Shown here: positions 1-6,965 of the stretch, one piece after another
How the letters are laid out: every line of letters starts with the position of its first letter
Numbering within the stretch: position 1 is the stretch's first letter
From: Anaerolineales bacterium
GTDB taxonomy: Bacteria; Chloroflexota; Anaerolineae; Anaerolineales; Villigracilaceae
DNA length: 14,404 bases
Reading direction: 5' to 3'
Assembly (NCBI GenBank): GCA_028689195.1
Contig: JAQTWR010000026.1
Coordinates: forward strand, 1-14,404
Made by a program: the position numbers and the translations under genes
Notes under the pieces: generated by a model
The model's input: the letters and a program-made list of their open reading frames with translations, nothing else
Database searches by the model: none
Told to the model about the DNA's origin: nothing

Positions 1-2
1 TG

Positions 3-1370
3 GCGTTTTCCGCCGCCGCGCTGGGATATTTGATCTTCTCGCTGTGGGGAATTCCGCTCGAAATGAAGTTGCCGCGCATCCATTTCCCGCCAATCGCGTC
101 TTTCGTTAAGGAGAACGCGCAAGGCGTCGCGCTGGCGCTGATCTTCTTTGCCGTCTATCTTTTCATCGGCTTGCGGCTGAATTTCCCCGACAAAGACACC
201 ACCGATAATTTCCTCTCCGCAGACAATTACCCGTGGATGCAGCGCATCGCCGCGCCCGACGGTTTTAACAACGAAATGCGCGCGCCGCATCCGTTTGCCT
301 ATCTCATTTTTCGTCCGCTTGGCGCGGCGCTGAATTTATTCACGCAAGACCCCGCGCTTTCCGCCATTCTGCTAACCACATTCACGGGCGCGCTCTGCAT
401 CCTGCTGGCGTGGATGTTTATCAAACGCCAATTTCAAGATTCGATCTACGCCTTTTTAATCGCGTCGCTGCTTGGGCTGAGTACCGCGCATATTTTTTTT
501 GGCTCAGTCGTCGAGACGTACATCTTCTCCGCCGCCGCGATGATTGCCTTCTTCCTCCTGCTTCAATCGCAAAAAAACGCGACGAGTTCATTAATAAGCG
601 TCAGCCTGCTTACGTTTGGAATCACGCTGACGAATTTTATCCAGAACTTTATCGGCTTTGTCGTTCAGCGCCTGAAATTCTCCCGCAAAGATTTTTGGAC
701 TTCGACAAAAGAGACGATTAAGTTCGCGGGTTTGACGCTTTCTTTCGGCGTTGTCTTGAGCGTAATTCACGCCGCGCTGTATCCGACAAGCAAATTATTC
801 TTCCTATTATCGGGCGCGCAAGCCGAGCAGAGTTTTGAGTATTCGATTTTTCAAGAACCCGCATGGCGCGCGATCGGGCGCGCGCTTCTGCTTGTCCGCA
901 CAATCGTTTTATACGCTGTCGTCGCGCCCAAGCCGTATGTGTTTTCAAAAGAAGTCGGCGGAACTTTCCCGCGCTTCAATTTTTTCAAGATCGTTCCCGG
1001 CACATTTTCTTACAGCGCGTACAGCGGATTAGGAAATATCCTCGTAGCCGCATGGGCGCTTTTGCTGCTTGCGGCGGGCGTCATGTTTTTGGCAAACCTC
1101 ATCCGCGCAAAAAAACTGGATTTGTCCTTTGCCTTCGCGCTCTGCGTTTTGTTCAACTTTATCCTTCATATCAATTACGGCTACGAACCGTTTTTATACT
1201 CGCCCGACTGGACCTACGCGCTGATATTCTTCGTCGCGCTGGCTCTCGCCCCGCTGGCGAAAAATAGACTCTTCCAAGCCGCGTTATTTATCTTTTTGAT
1301 TCTGCTGGCGTACAATCAATTTCAATTCTTCAAATTTATATTTGAAACCATCGCGCCGTTTGTCGGATAA
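3..1370 (+). CDS. Polytopic membrane protein, GT-C glycosyltransferase-like, 5' truncated by window edge
   Basis: The reading frame is open to the left edge, so the N-terminus lies outside the window. The TTG at 30 is not a convincing start because the preceding codons already encode part of a membrane helix. About 11-12 hydrophobic helices can be seen. The protein aligns with the next gene from about residue 120 of the latter onward. Shared blocks are an Asp-rich loop after a membrane helix (DKDTTDN), HPFAYLIFRP, FTGALCILLAW, ETYIF, FGITLTNFIQ and a C-terminal LH-x2-YG-x3-FLYS-x2-WTYA. An acidic loop after an early helix in a multi-helix protein is typical of GT-C enzymes, which use polyprenyl-phosphate sugars on the outer face of the membrane. 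I infer that role but do not recognise the exact family. The stop is TAA, and the paralogue starts 8 nt downstream, so the two are probably co-transcribed. Confidence 0.75.
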   Translation, partial: AFSAAALGYLIFSLWGIPLEMKLPRIHFPPIASFVKENAQGVALALIFFAVYLFIGLRLNFPDKDTTDNFLSADNYPWMQRIAAPDGFNNEMRAPHPFAYLIFRPLGAALNLFTQDPALSAILLTTFTGALCILLAWMFIKRQFQDSIYAFLIASLLGLSTAHIFFGSVVETYIFSAAAMIAFFLLLQSQKNATSSLISVSLLTFGITLTNFIQNFIGFVVQRLKFSRKDFWTSTKETIKFAGLTLSFGVVLSVIHAALYPTSKLFFLLSGAQAEQSFEYSIFQEPAWRAIGRALLLVRTIVLYAVVAPKPYVFSKEVGGTFPRFNFFKIVPGTFSYSAYSGLGNILVAAWALLLLAAGVMFLANLIRAKKLDLSFAFALCVLFNFILHINYGYEPFLYSPDWTYALIFFVALALAPLAKNRLFQAALFIFLILLAYNQFQFFKFIFETIAPFVG

Positions 1371-1378
1371 TATTTTTC

Positions 1379-3019
1379 ATGTTTAATTTAATTTCTCCCC
1401 GTATGCTGCCGGCGTGGGCGCTATCCCTTCCCGTTGCATATTTCACGCTCGGCTATTTGGGAAATTATTATTCGTCTTTTACAGCGATCATTCTCATCGC
1501 GGCGCTCGGTCAGGTCGTCTTTGGGCTGAGCGTCTATCGTTTGCTGGGCAAAGCGGAAAAATTATACGCAAATCACCGCTGGGATTTTTCCCTCGCGCTC
1601 GCCTTATTCGCCGCGTTGACCGTGTTTGTCGTCAAGATGTTCGAGACCGCCAATCGCTTCCCCCGCCTTTTCGACGCGAAATACATGACCCTCGAAGCGG
1701 GTCAAACGCTCCCATTTATGATCGGCTGCGCGATTGCTTTCCCATCCATGCTCTGGGCGGTTGGATTTTTCAAACAAAGAAAATTTTCGCAGTCCCGCTT
1801 ATATCAATTCCTCGACGAAATATCGGCGGGCGTTCTCATCGCCGCTTTTTTCTTCGCCTTTTATTTTATTTTCGCGTCCATATTCAATCAACCTGTCTTC
1901 GATGTGGACGATATATTTTTCGACACAGACGGTTTGCTCTGGCGCAGGCGGTTTGCCACGCCCGACTTTCAAGATTACTACTGGCGCTCGGTGCATCCGT
2001 TCGCGCTTTTGATTATCCGCCCGCTGGTCGCGCTGCTTGCCTTCTTTTTGAAAGGCGATAAACTCGCCGCCGCGTTTACGCTGACCGCCTTCGCGGGCGC
2101 GCTCTGCGTTTTTCTGGCGTGGTATTTTGTAAAACAAACCGCCGGAAATTCCCTCTACGCTTTGCTGATCGCGTCTTTGTTTGGCGCATCCGCCGCTTAC
2201 ATAATCTTTGGTTTTCTGCTCGAAACGTATATTTTCCTCGCCGCAGCGATGATGATTTTTCTGGTTTTACTGCTCAAAGACAAACCGCTGGTCGCGCTGA
2301 TTTTTACGGGCGCGCTTTCTTTTGGTATTACGCTCACGAATTTTGTTCAAACCGCGATTGCGTTTATTTTTATAAAACGCGATTTCAAACAATGGGTTAA
2401 GTACGGCGTAATCGTCGGCGCGTTGGTCGTCCCGCTGGCGCTGCTCAACAACTTCATTTATCCAAAATCGCAGCCGTATTTTTTCGACCCGTCCAGTTTC
2501 AACGCGGAGGCGGAGAATACGTTCGCGCCCAGCGTTCCCCGCGCGCTGGCAATCGCGCGCGTGATGGCGCTGCACAGCATCGTCGCGCCCGACCCATTAA
2601 TCCTCGACGAAGAAATTCCTTTTCTAAAAGTTTGGATATTCAAAGCCGAGCCAATGCGCTTAAGCGAATACAAAACATGGTCAGGCAAAATCCTCGCTTT
2701 CGTCTGGCTGGGATTGATTCTACTCGGCGAATTTCTTTTCCTAAAGAATTTGAAAAAGCAGGACCCGCGTTTTTCGCCTGCCTTCATTGTGATTCTGATT
2801 TTCAATTTTTTGCTCCACCTGAAATATGGAAAAGACCTTTTCCTTTATTCCGCCAATTGGACATACGCCATCGTTCTTTTCCTTGCGCTTGCATGGCGCG
2901 AACTCGCCGAACGAAAATGGTTTCAAATCGTTTTACTTGTTTTCATCGGGGCTTTGCTTGCGAATAATTCCCGCCTGATATTAACCATGTTGAGTACGTC
3001 CGCTTTGCACGTCAAATAA
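1379..3019 (+). CDS. Polytopic membrane protein, GT-C glycosyltransferase-like, tandem paralogue
   Basis: The 546-residue integral membrane protein has roughly 13-14 hydrophobic helices and is probably complete. An extra N-terminal part (residues 1-140, about three or four helices) precedes the region shared with the upstream gene. Visible conserved features are an acidic loop DVDDIFFDTDG (175-185) after a helix, H206-P207-F208, ETY (282-284), GITLTNFVQ (316-324) and LH-x2-YG-x3-FLYS-x2-WTYA (479-497). The acidic loop and topology fit a GT-C type lipid-linked sugar transferase acting at the cell surface, but no named family is recognised. The ATG lies 8 nt after the previous stop with no clear Shine-Dalgarno sequence, which suggests translational coupling. 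A strong terminator follows the stop directly. An alternative is a non-enzymatic membrane protein of unknown function. Confidence 0.8.
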   Translation: MFNLISPRMLPAWALSLPVAYFTLGYLGNYYSSFTAIILIAALGQVVFGLSVYRLLGKAEKLYANHRWDFSLALALFAALTVFVVKMFETANRFPRLFDAKYMTLEAGQTLPFMIGCAIAFPSMLWAVGFFKQRKFSQSRLYQFLDEISAGVLIAAFFFAFYFIFASIFNQPVFDVDDIFFDTDGLLWRRRFATPDFQDYYWRSVHPFALLIIRPLVALLAFFLKGDKLAAAFTLTAFAGALCVFLAWYFVKQTAGNSLYALLIASLFGASAAYIIFGFLLETYIFLAAAMMIFLVLLLKDKPLVALIFTGALSFGITLTNFVQTAIAFIFIKRDFKQWVKYGVIVGALVVPLALLNNFIYPKSQPYFFDPSSFNAEAENTFAPSVPRALAIARVMALHSIVAPDPLILDEEIPFLKVWIFKAEPMRLSEYKTWSGKILAFVWLGLILLGEFLFLKNLKKQDPRFSPAFIVILIFNFLLHLKYGKDLFLYSANWTYAIVLFLALAWRELAERKWFQIVLLVFIGALLANNSRLILTMLSTSALHVK

Positions 3020-3057
3020 AAATCGGCTTGGCAAACAAAACGCCAAGCCGATTTTTT
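3020..3057. terminator. Bidirectional intrinsic terminator
   Basis: A perfect 13-bp stem (arms 3020-3032 and 3042-3054) encloses a 9-nt A-rich loop and continues into a T-run (3052-3057). The left side is A-rich, so the minus-strand transcript also ends in a U-rich tract. It sits immediately after the stop of the plus-strand membrane gene and 30 bp beyond the stop of the convergent minus-strand gene, so it probably serves both. Confidence 0.9.
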
Positions 3058-3087
3058 ACTCGGGCAAGAATTTTCCCGCGCGGGTTT

Positions 3088-3468
3088 TTAATCTCTCCCT
3101 TTCAATTCGTCTTTGAAGAAAATACTCAACACCACGCTGACCACGCTGACCACCAGCGCGCCGAGAAAAGCGTTCCACCACACGGGCGCAGCCAGAGTCA
3201 AGCCGAAGCCAAAGGACTGACCAACGACGCTCGTCAGCCAGAACATGAAAGTATTGACGACAAGCGTAAACAACCCCAGCGTGAGAATAATCAGCGGGCA
3301 GGTGAGAAACTTCAGCAGCGGACGCACCAACGCGTTCAGCAGCCCGATAATCAGAGCCAGCCACAGCACGCCCGTCCACGCGCCTTGAAAGCGGATGCCG
3401 TCTACAAGCCAAATCGCCGCGTAAAGCGCGATCACATTGATAACCCAGCGGATAACGAATTTTGTCAT
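3088..3468 (-). CDS. PF04020 (phage holin 4-2/YvlD) family membrane protein
   Basis: This 126-residue hydrophobic protein has about four membrane helices. The block GLLNALVRPLLKFLTCP followed by LIILTLGLFTLVVNTFMFWL is the hallmark of the PF04020 family (YvlD-like, annotated 'phage holin family'). Despite the name, these proteins are common chromosomal membrane proteins, and here there are no phage genes nearby. The start at 3468 is chosen because AAGGAG lies a few bases upstream. The frame stays open for 30 more codons, but those read through the palindromic repeat and encode an Arg-rich segment unlike the family. Molecular function is unknown; envelope-stress association has been proposed for YvlD relatives. 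Confidence 0.88.
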   Translation of the reverse strand: MTKFVIRWVINVIALYAAIWLVDGIRFQGAWTGVLWLALIIGLLNALVRPLLKFLTCPLIILTLGLFTLVVNTFMFWLTSVVGQSFGFGLTLAAPVWWNAFLGALVVSVVSVVLSIFFKDELKGRD

Positions 3469-3491
3469 TTCAACTCCTTTTGCGTTGTTAT

Positions 3492-3576
3492 GTCGTTGCG
3501 AGCGTACTTTGCGACGCAATCTTCTTACACCGTTGAAGATTGCGTCGGGCAAGAACAAAATCGCCCTCGCAATAAC
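3492..3576. repeat. MITE-like palindromic repeat, copy 1
   Basis: The element is 85 bp with two nested inverted repeats. The outer arms are 3492-3502 and 3566-3576 (9 of 11 positions pair). The inner arms are 3512-3524 and 3535-3547 (13 bp, perfect) around a 10-nt loop. The ends (GTCGTTGCGAG, CTCGCAATAAC), the central GCAATC/GATTGC and the right-hand AAATCGCCC-type block resemble the 86-bp copy at 13501-13586. No coding capacity is seen. It fills most of the 136-bp gap between the GNAT gene and the PF04020 gene. Confidence 0.8.
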
Positions 3577-3604
3577 GATGTTTATAATAACTACGCAAAA
3601 ATGA

Positions 3605-4579
3605 TTATTTGGTTGCCTGCATCCAGAGCAGCGTGCGGTTTGCTTTGAAGCCCGCCGCTTGAATAGCCTCGTCGAATTTGCCGCTGGGGAATTCCAGCGC
3701 GATGCGGGAATATAGATGGACGAGGTCGCGCCGCGCTTGAATCAGCAGCGCGGTGAGCGCATTGGGGTCAGAGCAGGAATCGGCTGCGGCGAACAGCGCT
3801 TCGCCGCGCCCGTAGGGAATCCACGCGAGCGCGGATTCCATTTTGCCGTTTTTGAGCGCAGCCCATTGACGCGCGTTTGCGTCTATAAAGAAAAGATAGA
3901 GCCAATTCCAAATACCCGGGCGGAGCGCGTCGAAATTCCAGTTGCGATGCCACGATAGAAAATCGGGGTAGAGTTTCGCAAGCCAGCCGCGCTGCGTTTC
4001 CCAATCGCGCGGATTTCTTTTGGCGACGATAATATCCGTTTGCGGAGCCGCCGCGTGAGAATCAGTTACCGCGCTCCAGGAGGTGCGCCGCGCGCGTTCG
4101 ACGAATCCAAGTTTGGCGTAGAGATCAATCGCGGCGGGGTTATCGTCGCGGACGTGCAGCCAGATATTTTTCACTTTCTTTTCGCGGGCGCGCTGCATGG
4201 CGCGTTCGGTCAACGCGCGCGCGATTCCCCTGCGGCGATGGTCGGGATGTACGGCGATATTCGCGATAAGGTAGACGCGTTCTTTTTTGTATCGAAAGGG
4301 AACAAGGCTTGCGTTGCCGATAATCTTTCCGTTTTCTTCCCACACAAATCCCGTCAACGGCAGCGAGGTGGTCTCTGCAGCGCGGTTCGCCCACTGCACG
4401 AACGAGTTGTCGCTGCCAGCGCGACGCATGTCTTGCACATAGCGCTTGCCGTCGTTGTCCATTGTGCTGGCGAAACAAGTTTCGATTAAATCCGCTACGG
4501 CGGGCAGGTCGTGCAAAACGCTAATCGGGCGCAGGTGCGGGTGCGCATCTGCATATACGGGAAGGGTGATAGAAGACAT
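3605..4579 (-). CDS. GNAT family N-acetyltransferase with C-terminal extension domain
   Basis: This 324-residue protein has a standard GNAT fold at residues about 15-165. Motif A is IANIAVHPDHRRRGIARAL (about 105-123), containing the acetyl-CoA pyrophosphate-binding R-x-x-G-x-A. It is followed by NPAAIDLYAKLGF (147-159), the usual motif B region. The remaining 150 or so residues form a second region rich in Trp and aromatic residues that could be a degenerate second acetyltransferase-like domain or a substrate-binding domain; I do not recognise it. The substrate is unknown. The start ATG at 4579 has no clear Shine-Dalgarno; a G-rich stretch lies about 12 nt upstream. It follows the YtxH gene by 74 bp, with a hairpin between them. 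Confidence 0.85.
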   Translation of the reverse strand: MSSITLPVYADAHPHLRPISVLHDLPAVADLIETCFASTMDNDGKRYVQDMRRAGSDNSFVQWANRAAETTSLPLTGFVWEENGKIIGNASLVPFRYKKERVYLIANIAVHPDHRRRGIARALTERAMQRAREKKVKNIWLHVRDDNPAAIDLYAKLGFVERARRTSWSAVTDSHAAAPQTDIIVAKRNPRDWETQRGWLAKLYPDFLSWHRNWNFDALRPGIWNWLYLFFIDANARQWAALKNGKMESALAWIPYGRGEALFAAADSCSDPNALTALLIQARRDLVHLYSRIALEFPSGKFDEAIQAAGFKANRTLLWMQATK

Positions 4580-4610
4580 TGGAGAATAGCCCCACGTTTA
4601 ATAAACAACT

Positions 4611-4638
4611 ATCCGCGAAGAAGGCGGACTTCGCGGAT
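4611..4638 (-). terminator. Hairpin, possible weak terminator after the YtxH gene
   Basis: A perfect 10-bp stem (arms 4611-4620 and 4629-4638) with an 8-nt loop lies 15 bp beyond the YtxH gene stop. In the minus-strand reading direction it is followed by a T-rich but broken stretch (AGTTGTTTATT), so termination may be partial. It could instead be an mRNA-processing or stabilising hairpin. Confidence 0.5.
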
Positions 4639-4653
4639 GTTCAAAACGCTCTT

Positions 4654-4869
4654 TTATTCTCTCGGCGCTTTTAGCGCTTCCAACCGTCCGCGCAGCTCGA
4701 TGCGGCGCGAATCGGCTGCGTGGCGAATTTCGTTCATAAAGCCCTGTCCGCGGTCGCGTAATTGACCGCGCAAGTTTTCGCCCGATTCGGGCGCCATCAA
4801 CAGCGCTATCGTTGACCCCACCAATGAGCCGACCAATATTCCGATTAGAAAACCGAACATTCTACGCAT
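4654..4869 (-). CDS. YtxH-domain small membrane protein
   Basis: The 71-residue protein has one N-terminal membrane helix (about residues 4-26, FGFLIGILVGSLVGSTIALLMAP). The helix runs into the typical YtxH/GvpP-like sequence APESGENLRGQLRDRG, followed by a charged amphipathic helix. The pattern glycine-rich helix, LLMAP-x-SG and charged tail is diagnostic of the YtxH family, whose members are general-stress or envelope proteins of unclear mechanism. The start at 4869 has AAGGAG 9 nt upstream. A TATAAT box about 44 nt upstream suggests its own promoter. Confidence 0.88.
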   Translation of the reverse strand: MRRMFGFLIGILVGSLVGSTIALLMAPESGENLRGQLRDRGQGFMNEIRHAADSRRIELRGRLEALKAPRE

Positions 4870-4912
4870 GACGAATTTCTCCTTCGTTGAGTTGAATTGT
4901 TTGTCTAAAGAA

Positions 4913-4918
4913 ATTATA
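4913..4918 (-). promoter_or_regulatory. -10 box of the YtxH gene promoter
   Basis: A perfect TATAAT on the minus strand lies about 44 nt before the YtxH start codon, which leaves room for a short leader carrying the AAGGAG ribosome-binding site. No good -35 hexamer is seen at 16-18 bp, so the call rests on the -10 alone. Confidence 0.45.
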
Positions 4919-4962
4919 GCGCTCTTGCATACGGGCGGCGCAAAACCTGATTTGCCTAAACC

Positions 4963-5697
4963 CTACCACCCCTCGGCAATTCGCACCGCATTTTTTTCAG
5001 GCAGACCCGCTTCGCGGATGCGACCTTGCGTTTCGGCGACGTTATATTCCACGCGGCGCGGAGTCCACGTCATCGCTTCGTTATCGTAGATGGCGTACGC
5101 GGCGCGCGGATCGCGGTCACGGGGCTGCCCGACGGAACCCGGGTTGAGAATCATCTTTTTCGACGACAGTTTATACGTTTTATCGGGAGTCGTTTGATTG
5201 AGCTGCACGCGGTCGCTTCTTTCATTCAATTCAAAGAGACATTGAATGTGAGAATGTCCCACAAAACACAATTGCGTTTCAAAATGCTCAAAATTGATGC
5301 GCGCCGAAAGCGAGTTCAAAATGTATTCCCACAACGGGTCGCGCGGACTTCCGTGCGCGAGCGTCGCTTCTCCGCATATTTTTGCCTGCGAAGTCAGCGC
5401 GCGCAGAAAATCCATGCTGCTGGCGGTTAAAACTTTTTCATGGTGAAGCAGCGAGCGGCGCGCATCGCCATTAAATGTTTCCAGCGAAAGTTTCCCCGTC
5501 GCCGCAATATCATGGTTGCCCATCATGCAGGTAAGGTTTGAAATCTCGCTGATCTCTTCCACGACCGCATTCGGGTCGGGACCATAACCGACCAAATCGC
5601 CAAGACACCAGGTTTCATCCACCTGCCCGGCGTCCGCCAATACCGCTTGAAGGGCGGCGTAATTTGCATGAACATCCGACATAACCAAAACGCGCAT
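4963..5697 (-). CDS. Calcineurin-like metallophosphoesterase (Metallophos_2/YfcE-type)
   Basis: The 244-residue protein carries the complete metal-binding set of the family: SDVHAN (D8, H10), GDLVGYGPDP (D34), GNHD (N61, H62), HGSP (H115) and GHSH (H148, H150), followed by NPGSVGQPRD. These bind a dinuclear metal centre that hydrolyses phosphomono- or diesters. GYGPDP after the second motif and the NPGSVGQPRD block are typical of the small bacterial subgroup with unknown in vivo substrate. The start codon lies 2 nt after the coaBC stop, with GGAG 5-6 nt upstream, so it is in an operon with coaBC. A functional link to CoA synthesis is possible but unproven. Confidence 0.92.
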   Translation of the reverse strand: MRVLVMSDVHANYAALQAVLADAGQVDETWCLGDLVGYGPDPNAVVEEISEISNLTCMMGNHDIAATGKLSLETFNGDARRSLLHHEKVLTASSMDFLRALTSQAKICGEATLAHGSPRDPLWEYILNSLSARINFEHFETQLCFVGHSHIQCLFELNERSDRVQLNQTTPDKTYKLSSKKMILNPGSVGQPRDRDPRAAYAIYDNEAMTWTPRRVEYNVAETQGRIREAGLPEKNAVRIAEGW

Positions 5698-5699
5698 AA

Positions 5700-6905
5700 C
5701 TACTCCAATAACCTCGACACATGCTCGATAATTTTTTCAGCCGCCTCCGATTTGCTCATTAGCGGCAAACTCTCTTTTGTTCCGTTTTCAAACAATAACG
5801 TCACGCGATTGGTCTCCACTGCGAAGCCCGCATCGCTCGATGAAATGTCATTGGCGGCGATGAAATCCAAATTTTTAGATTTTAATTTTTCGCGCGCGTT
5901 TTCGAGCAGGTCTTGACTCTCCGCCGCGAAACCGACCACCGCGCGATAGCGCGACTTTCCTACGTTCAAACTGGATACTGTTTTCAAAATATCAGGCGCA
6001 GCCTCAAGTTCTATTTGCGGAATGCCGTCGCGCTTTTTAATTTTGTCTTTTGCAATACTCTTCGGGCGAAAGTCCGCCGCAGCCGCAGCCATAATCAACG
6101 CATCGGCTGATTCGCTCAACACCGCGTCGAGCATTTCTTCCGCGCTGTTTACTTTTATCACGCGCGCGCCAATCGGCGAAGTTAAACCCGTTGGCGCGGT
6201 AATCAAGCAAACCTCCGCGCCCGCATCCAGCGCGGCTTGCGCCAGCGCGTATCCCTGCCTGCCCGACGAATGATTTGTAATCACGCGCACGGGGTCGAGC
6301 ACTTCCTGAGTTCCGCCGGCGGTGACGATAATTTTTCTACCCGCGAGTTTTCCGCCCAGCCCCAATGCGATTCGGATGTGACCGAGAATCTCCGACGGTT
6401 CGATCATTCTGCCCGCGCCGACCAAGCCTGAAGCAAGATGCCCTTGCGCGGGACCGATCACAGTCGCGCCGCGATTTTTTAATCGCGCAAGATTCTCCTG
6501 CGTGGCGGGCGCGTCGAACATCCCGCCATCCATCGCGGGCGCAATCAACAACGGACATGCCGCCGCCAGCGCGGTAATGGTCAACAAATTATCCGATATT
6601 CCATTGGCAAGTTTTGCGATGGTGTTCGCCGTGCATGGCGCGATGACGAGCAAATCGGCGCGCTTGCCAAGATTGACGTGCAGGACGTGCGCCTCGGCGC
6701 CCCACAAATCTGCATCCACATAAGCGCGGCGCGACGTGACCGATTGAAACGTGAGCGGCGTGATGAAATTTTTCGCCGCGTCGGTCAGGATGACGTCTAC
6801 CAGCGCGCCCGCTTGCGTTAACTTGGACGCCAACTCGGCGGATTTATACGCCGCGATTGAACCCGTTATGCCAAGCAAAATGTGTTTGTCAGACAAGATG
6901 GACAT
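5700..6905 (-). CDS. coaBC: Bifunctional phosphopantothenoylcysteine decarboxylase / phosphopantothenate-cysteine ligase
   Basis: This 401-residue cytoplasmic enzyme converts 4'-phosphopantothenate and cysteine to 4'-phosphopantetheine in CoA synthesis. The N-terminal CoaC flavoprotein domain (1-185) shows GITGSIAAYKS, the catalytic-type HVNL (H76), PCTAN (90-94), PAMD (123-126) and GHLASGLVGAGRM. The C-terminal CoaB ligase domain (190-401) shows VTAGGTQE, ITNHSSGRQGYALA, AAAAADFRP-x5-KIKK, VGFAAES and ANDIS. Length and domain order are normal for CoaBC. Two CoaC positions differ from the E. coli type: Asp replaces Asn in PAMN, and Ser159 replaces the loop Cys. The start ATG at 6905 has no Shine-Dalgarno; a TATAAT 8 nt upstream suggests a leaderless mRNA. 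It heads an operon with the phosphoesterase gene. Confidence 0.97.
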   Translation of the reverse strand: MSILSDKHILLGITGSIAAYKSAELASKLTQAGALVDVILTDAAKNFITPLTFQSVTSRRAYVDADLWGAEAHVLHVNLGKRADLLVIAPCTANTIAKLANGISDNLLTITALAAACPLLIAPAMDGGMFDAPATQENLARLKNRGATVIGPAQGHLASGLVGAGRMIEPSEILGHIRIALGLGGKLAGRKIIVTAGGTQEVLDPVRVITNHSSGRQGYALAQAALDAGAEVCLITAPTGLTSPIGARVIKVNSAEEMLDAVLSESADALIMAAAAADFRPKSIAKDKIKKRDGIPQIELEAAPDILKTVSSLNVGKSRYRAVVGFAAESQDLLENAREKLKSKNLDFIAANDISSSDAGFAVETNRVTLLFENGTKESLPLMSKSEAAEKIIEHVSRLLE

Positions 6906-6913
6906 AGGCGCTG

Positions 6914-6942
6914 ATTATACTTCCATGCAGTATAAGTGACAG
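6914..6942 (-). promoter_or_regulatory. coaBC promoter, probably giving a leaderless mRNA, with overlapping palindrome
   Basis: On the minus strand a perfect TATAAT (6914-6919) lies 17 bp from CTGTCA (6937-6942, 4 of 6 positions of TTGACA). Only 8 nt separate the -10 box from the coaBC ATG, so transcription should begin at or within a few bases of the start codon. A 7-bp inverted repeat (arms 6915-6921 and 6929-6935) overlaps the -10 box and spacer and could be an operator. The -35 box lies inside the 31-nt hairpin element. Confidence 0.65.
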
Positions 6943-6965
6943 TCGTCTGTGATGTGACTGTCACT
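6935..6965. repeat. 31-nt hairpin repeat, copy A (GACAGTC element)
   Basis: Arms AGTGACAGTC (6935-6944) and GACTGTCACT (6956-6965) pair perfectly around an 11-nt loop; one further pair outside (6934/6966) reaches the stop codon of the reductase gene. It matches copy B at 8096-8126 in length, stem and loop edges. On the minus strand it lies just after the reductase stop and before coaBC. No U-tract follows, so a classical terminator is unlikely. Confidence 0.85.

Noticed and set aside
3088..3468. Prophage holin, i.e. a prophage remnant
   Set aside because: The family name is misleading: PF04020 proteins are widespread chromosomal membrane proteins, and no phage genes or attachment sites are near.
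3469..3558. 30-codon N-terminal extension of the PF04020 protein
   Set aside because: It reads through the MITE-like repeat, is Arg-rich and unlike the family, while ATG at 3468 has a strong Shine-Dalgarno.
3028..3648. Open plus-strand frame of about 206 codons over the PF04020 gene and the repeat
   Set aside because: It begins inside the terminator, has low-complexity Gln/Arg/His-rich composition typical of an antisense shadow, and is opposite a well-supported gene with a good ribosome-binding site.
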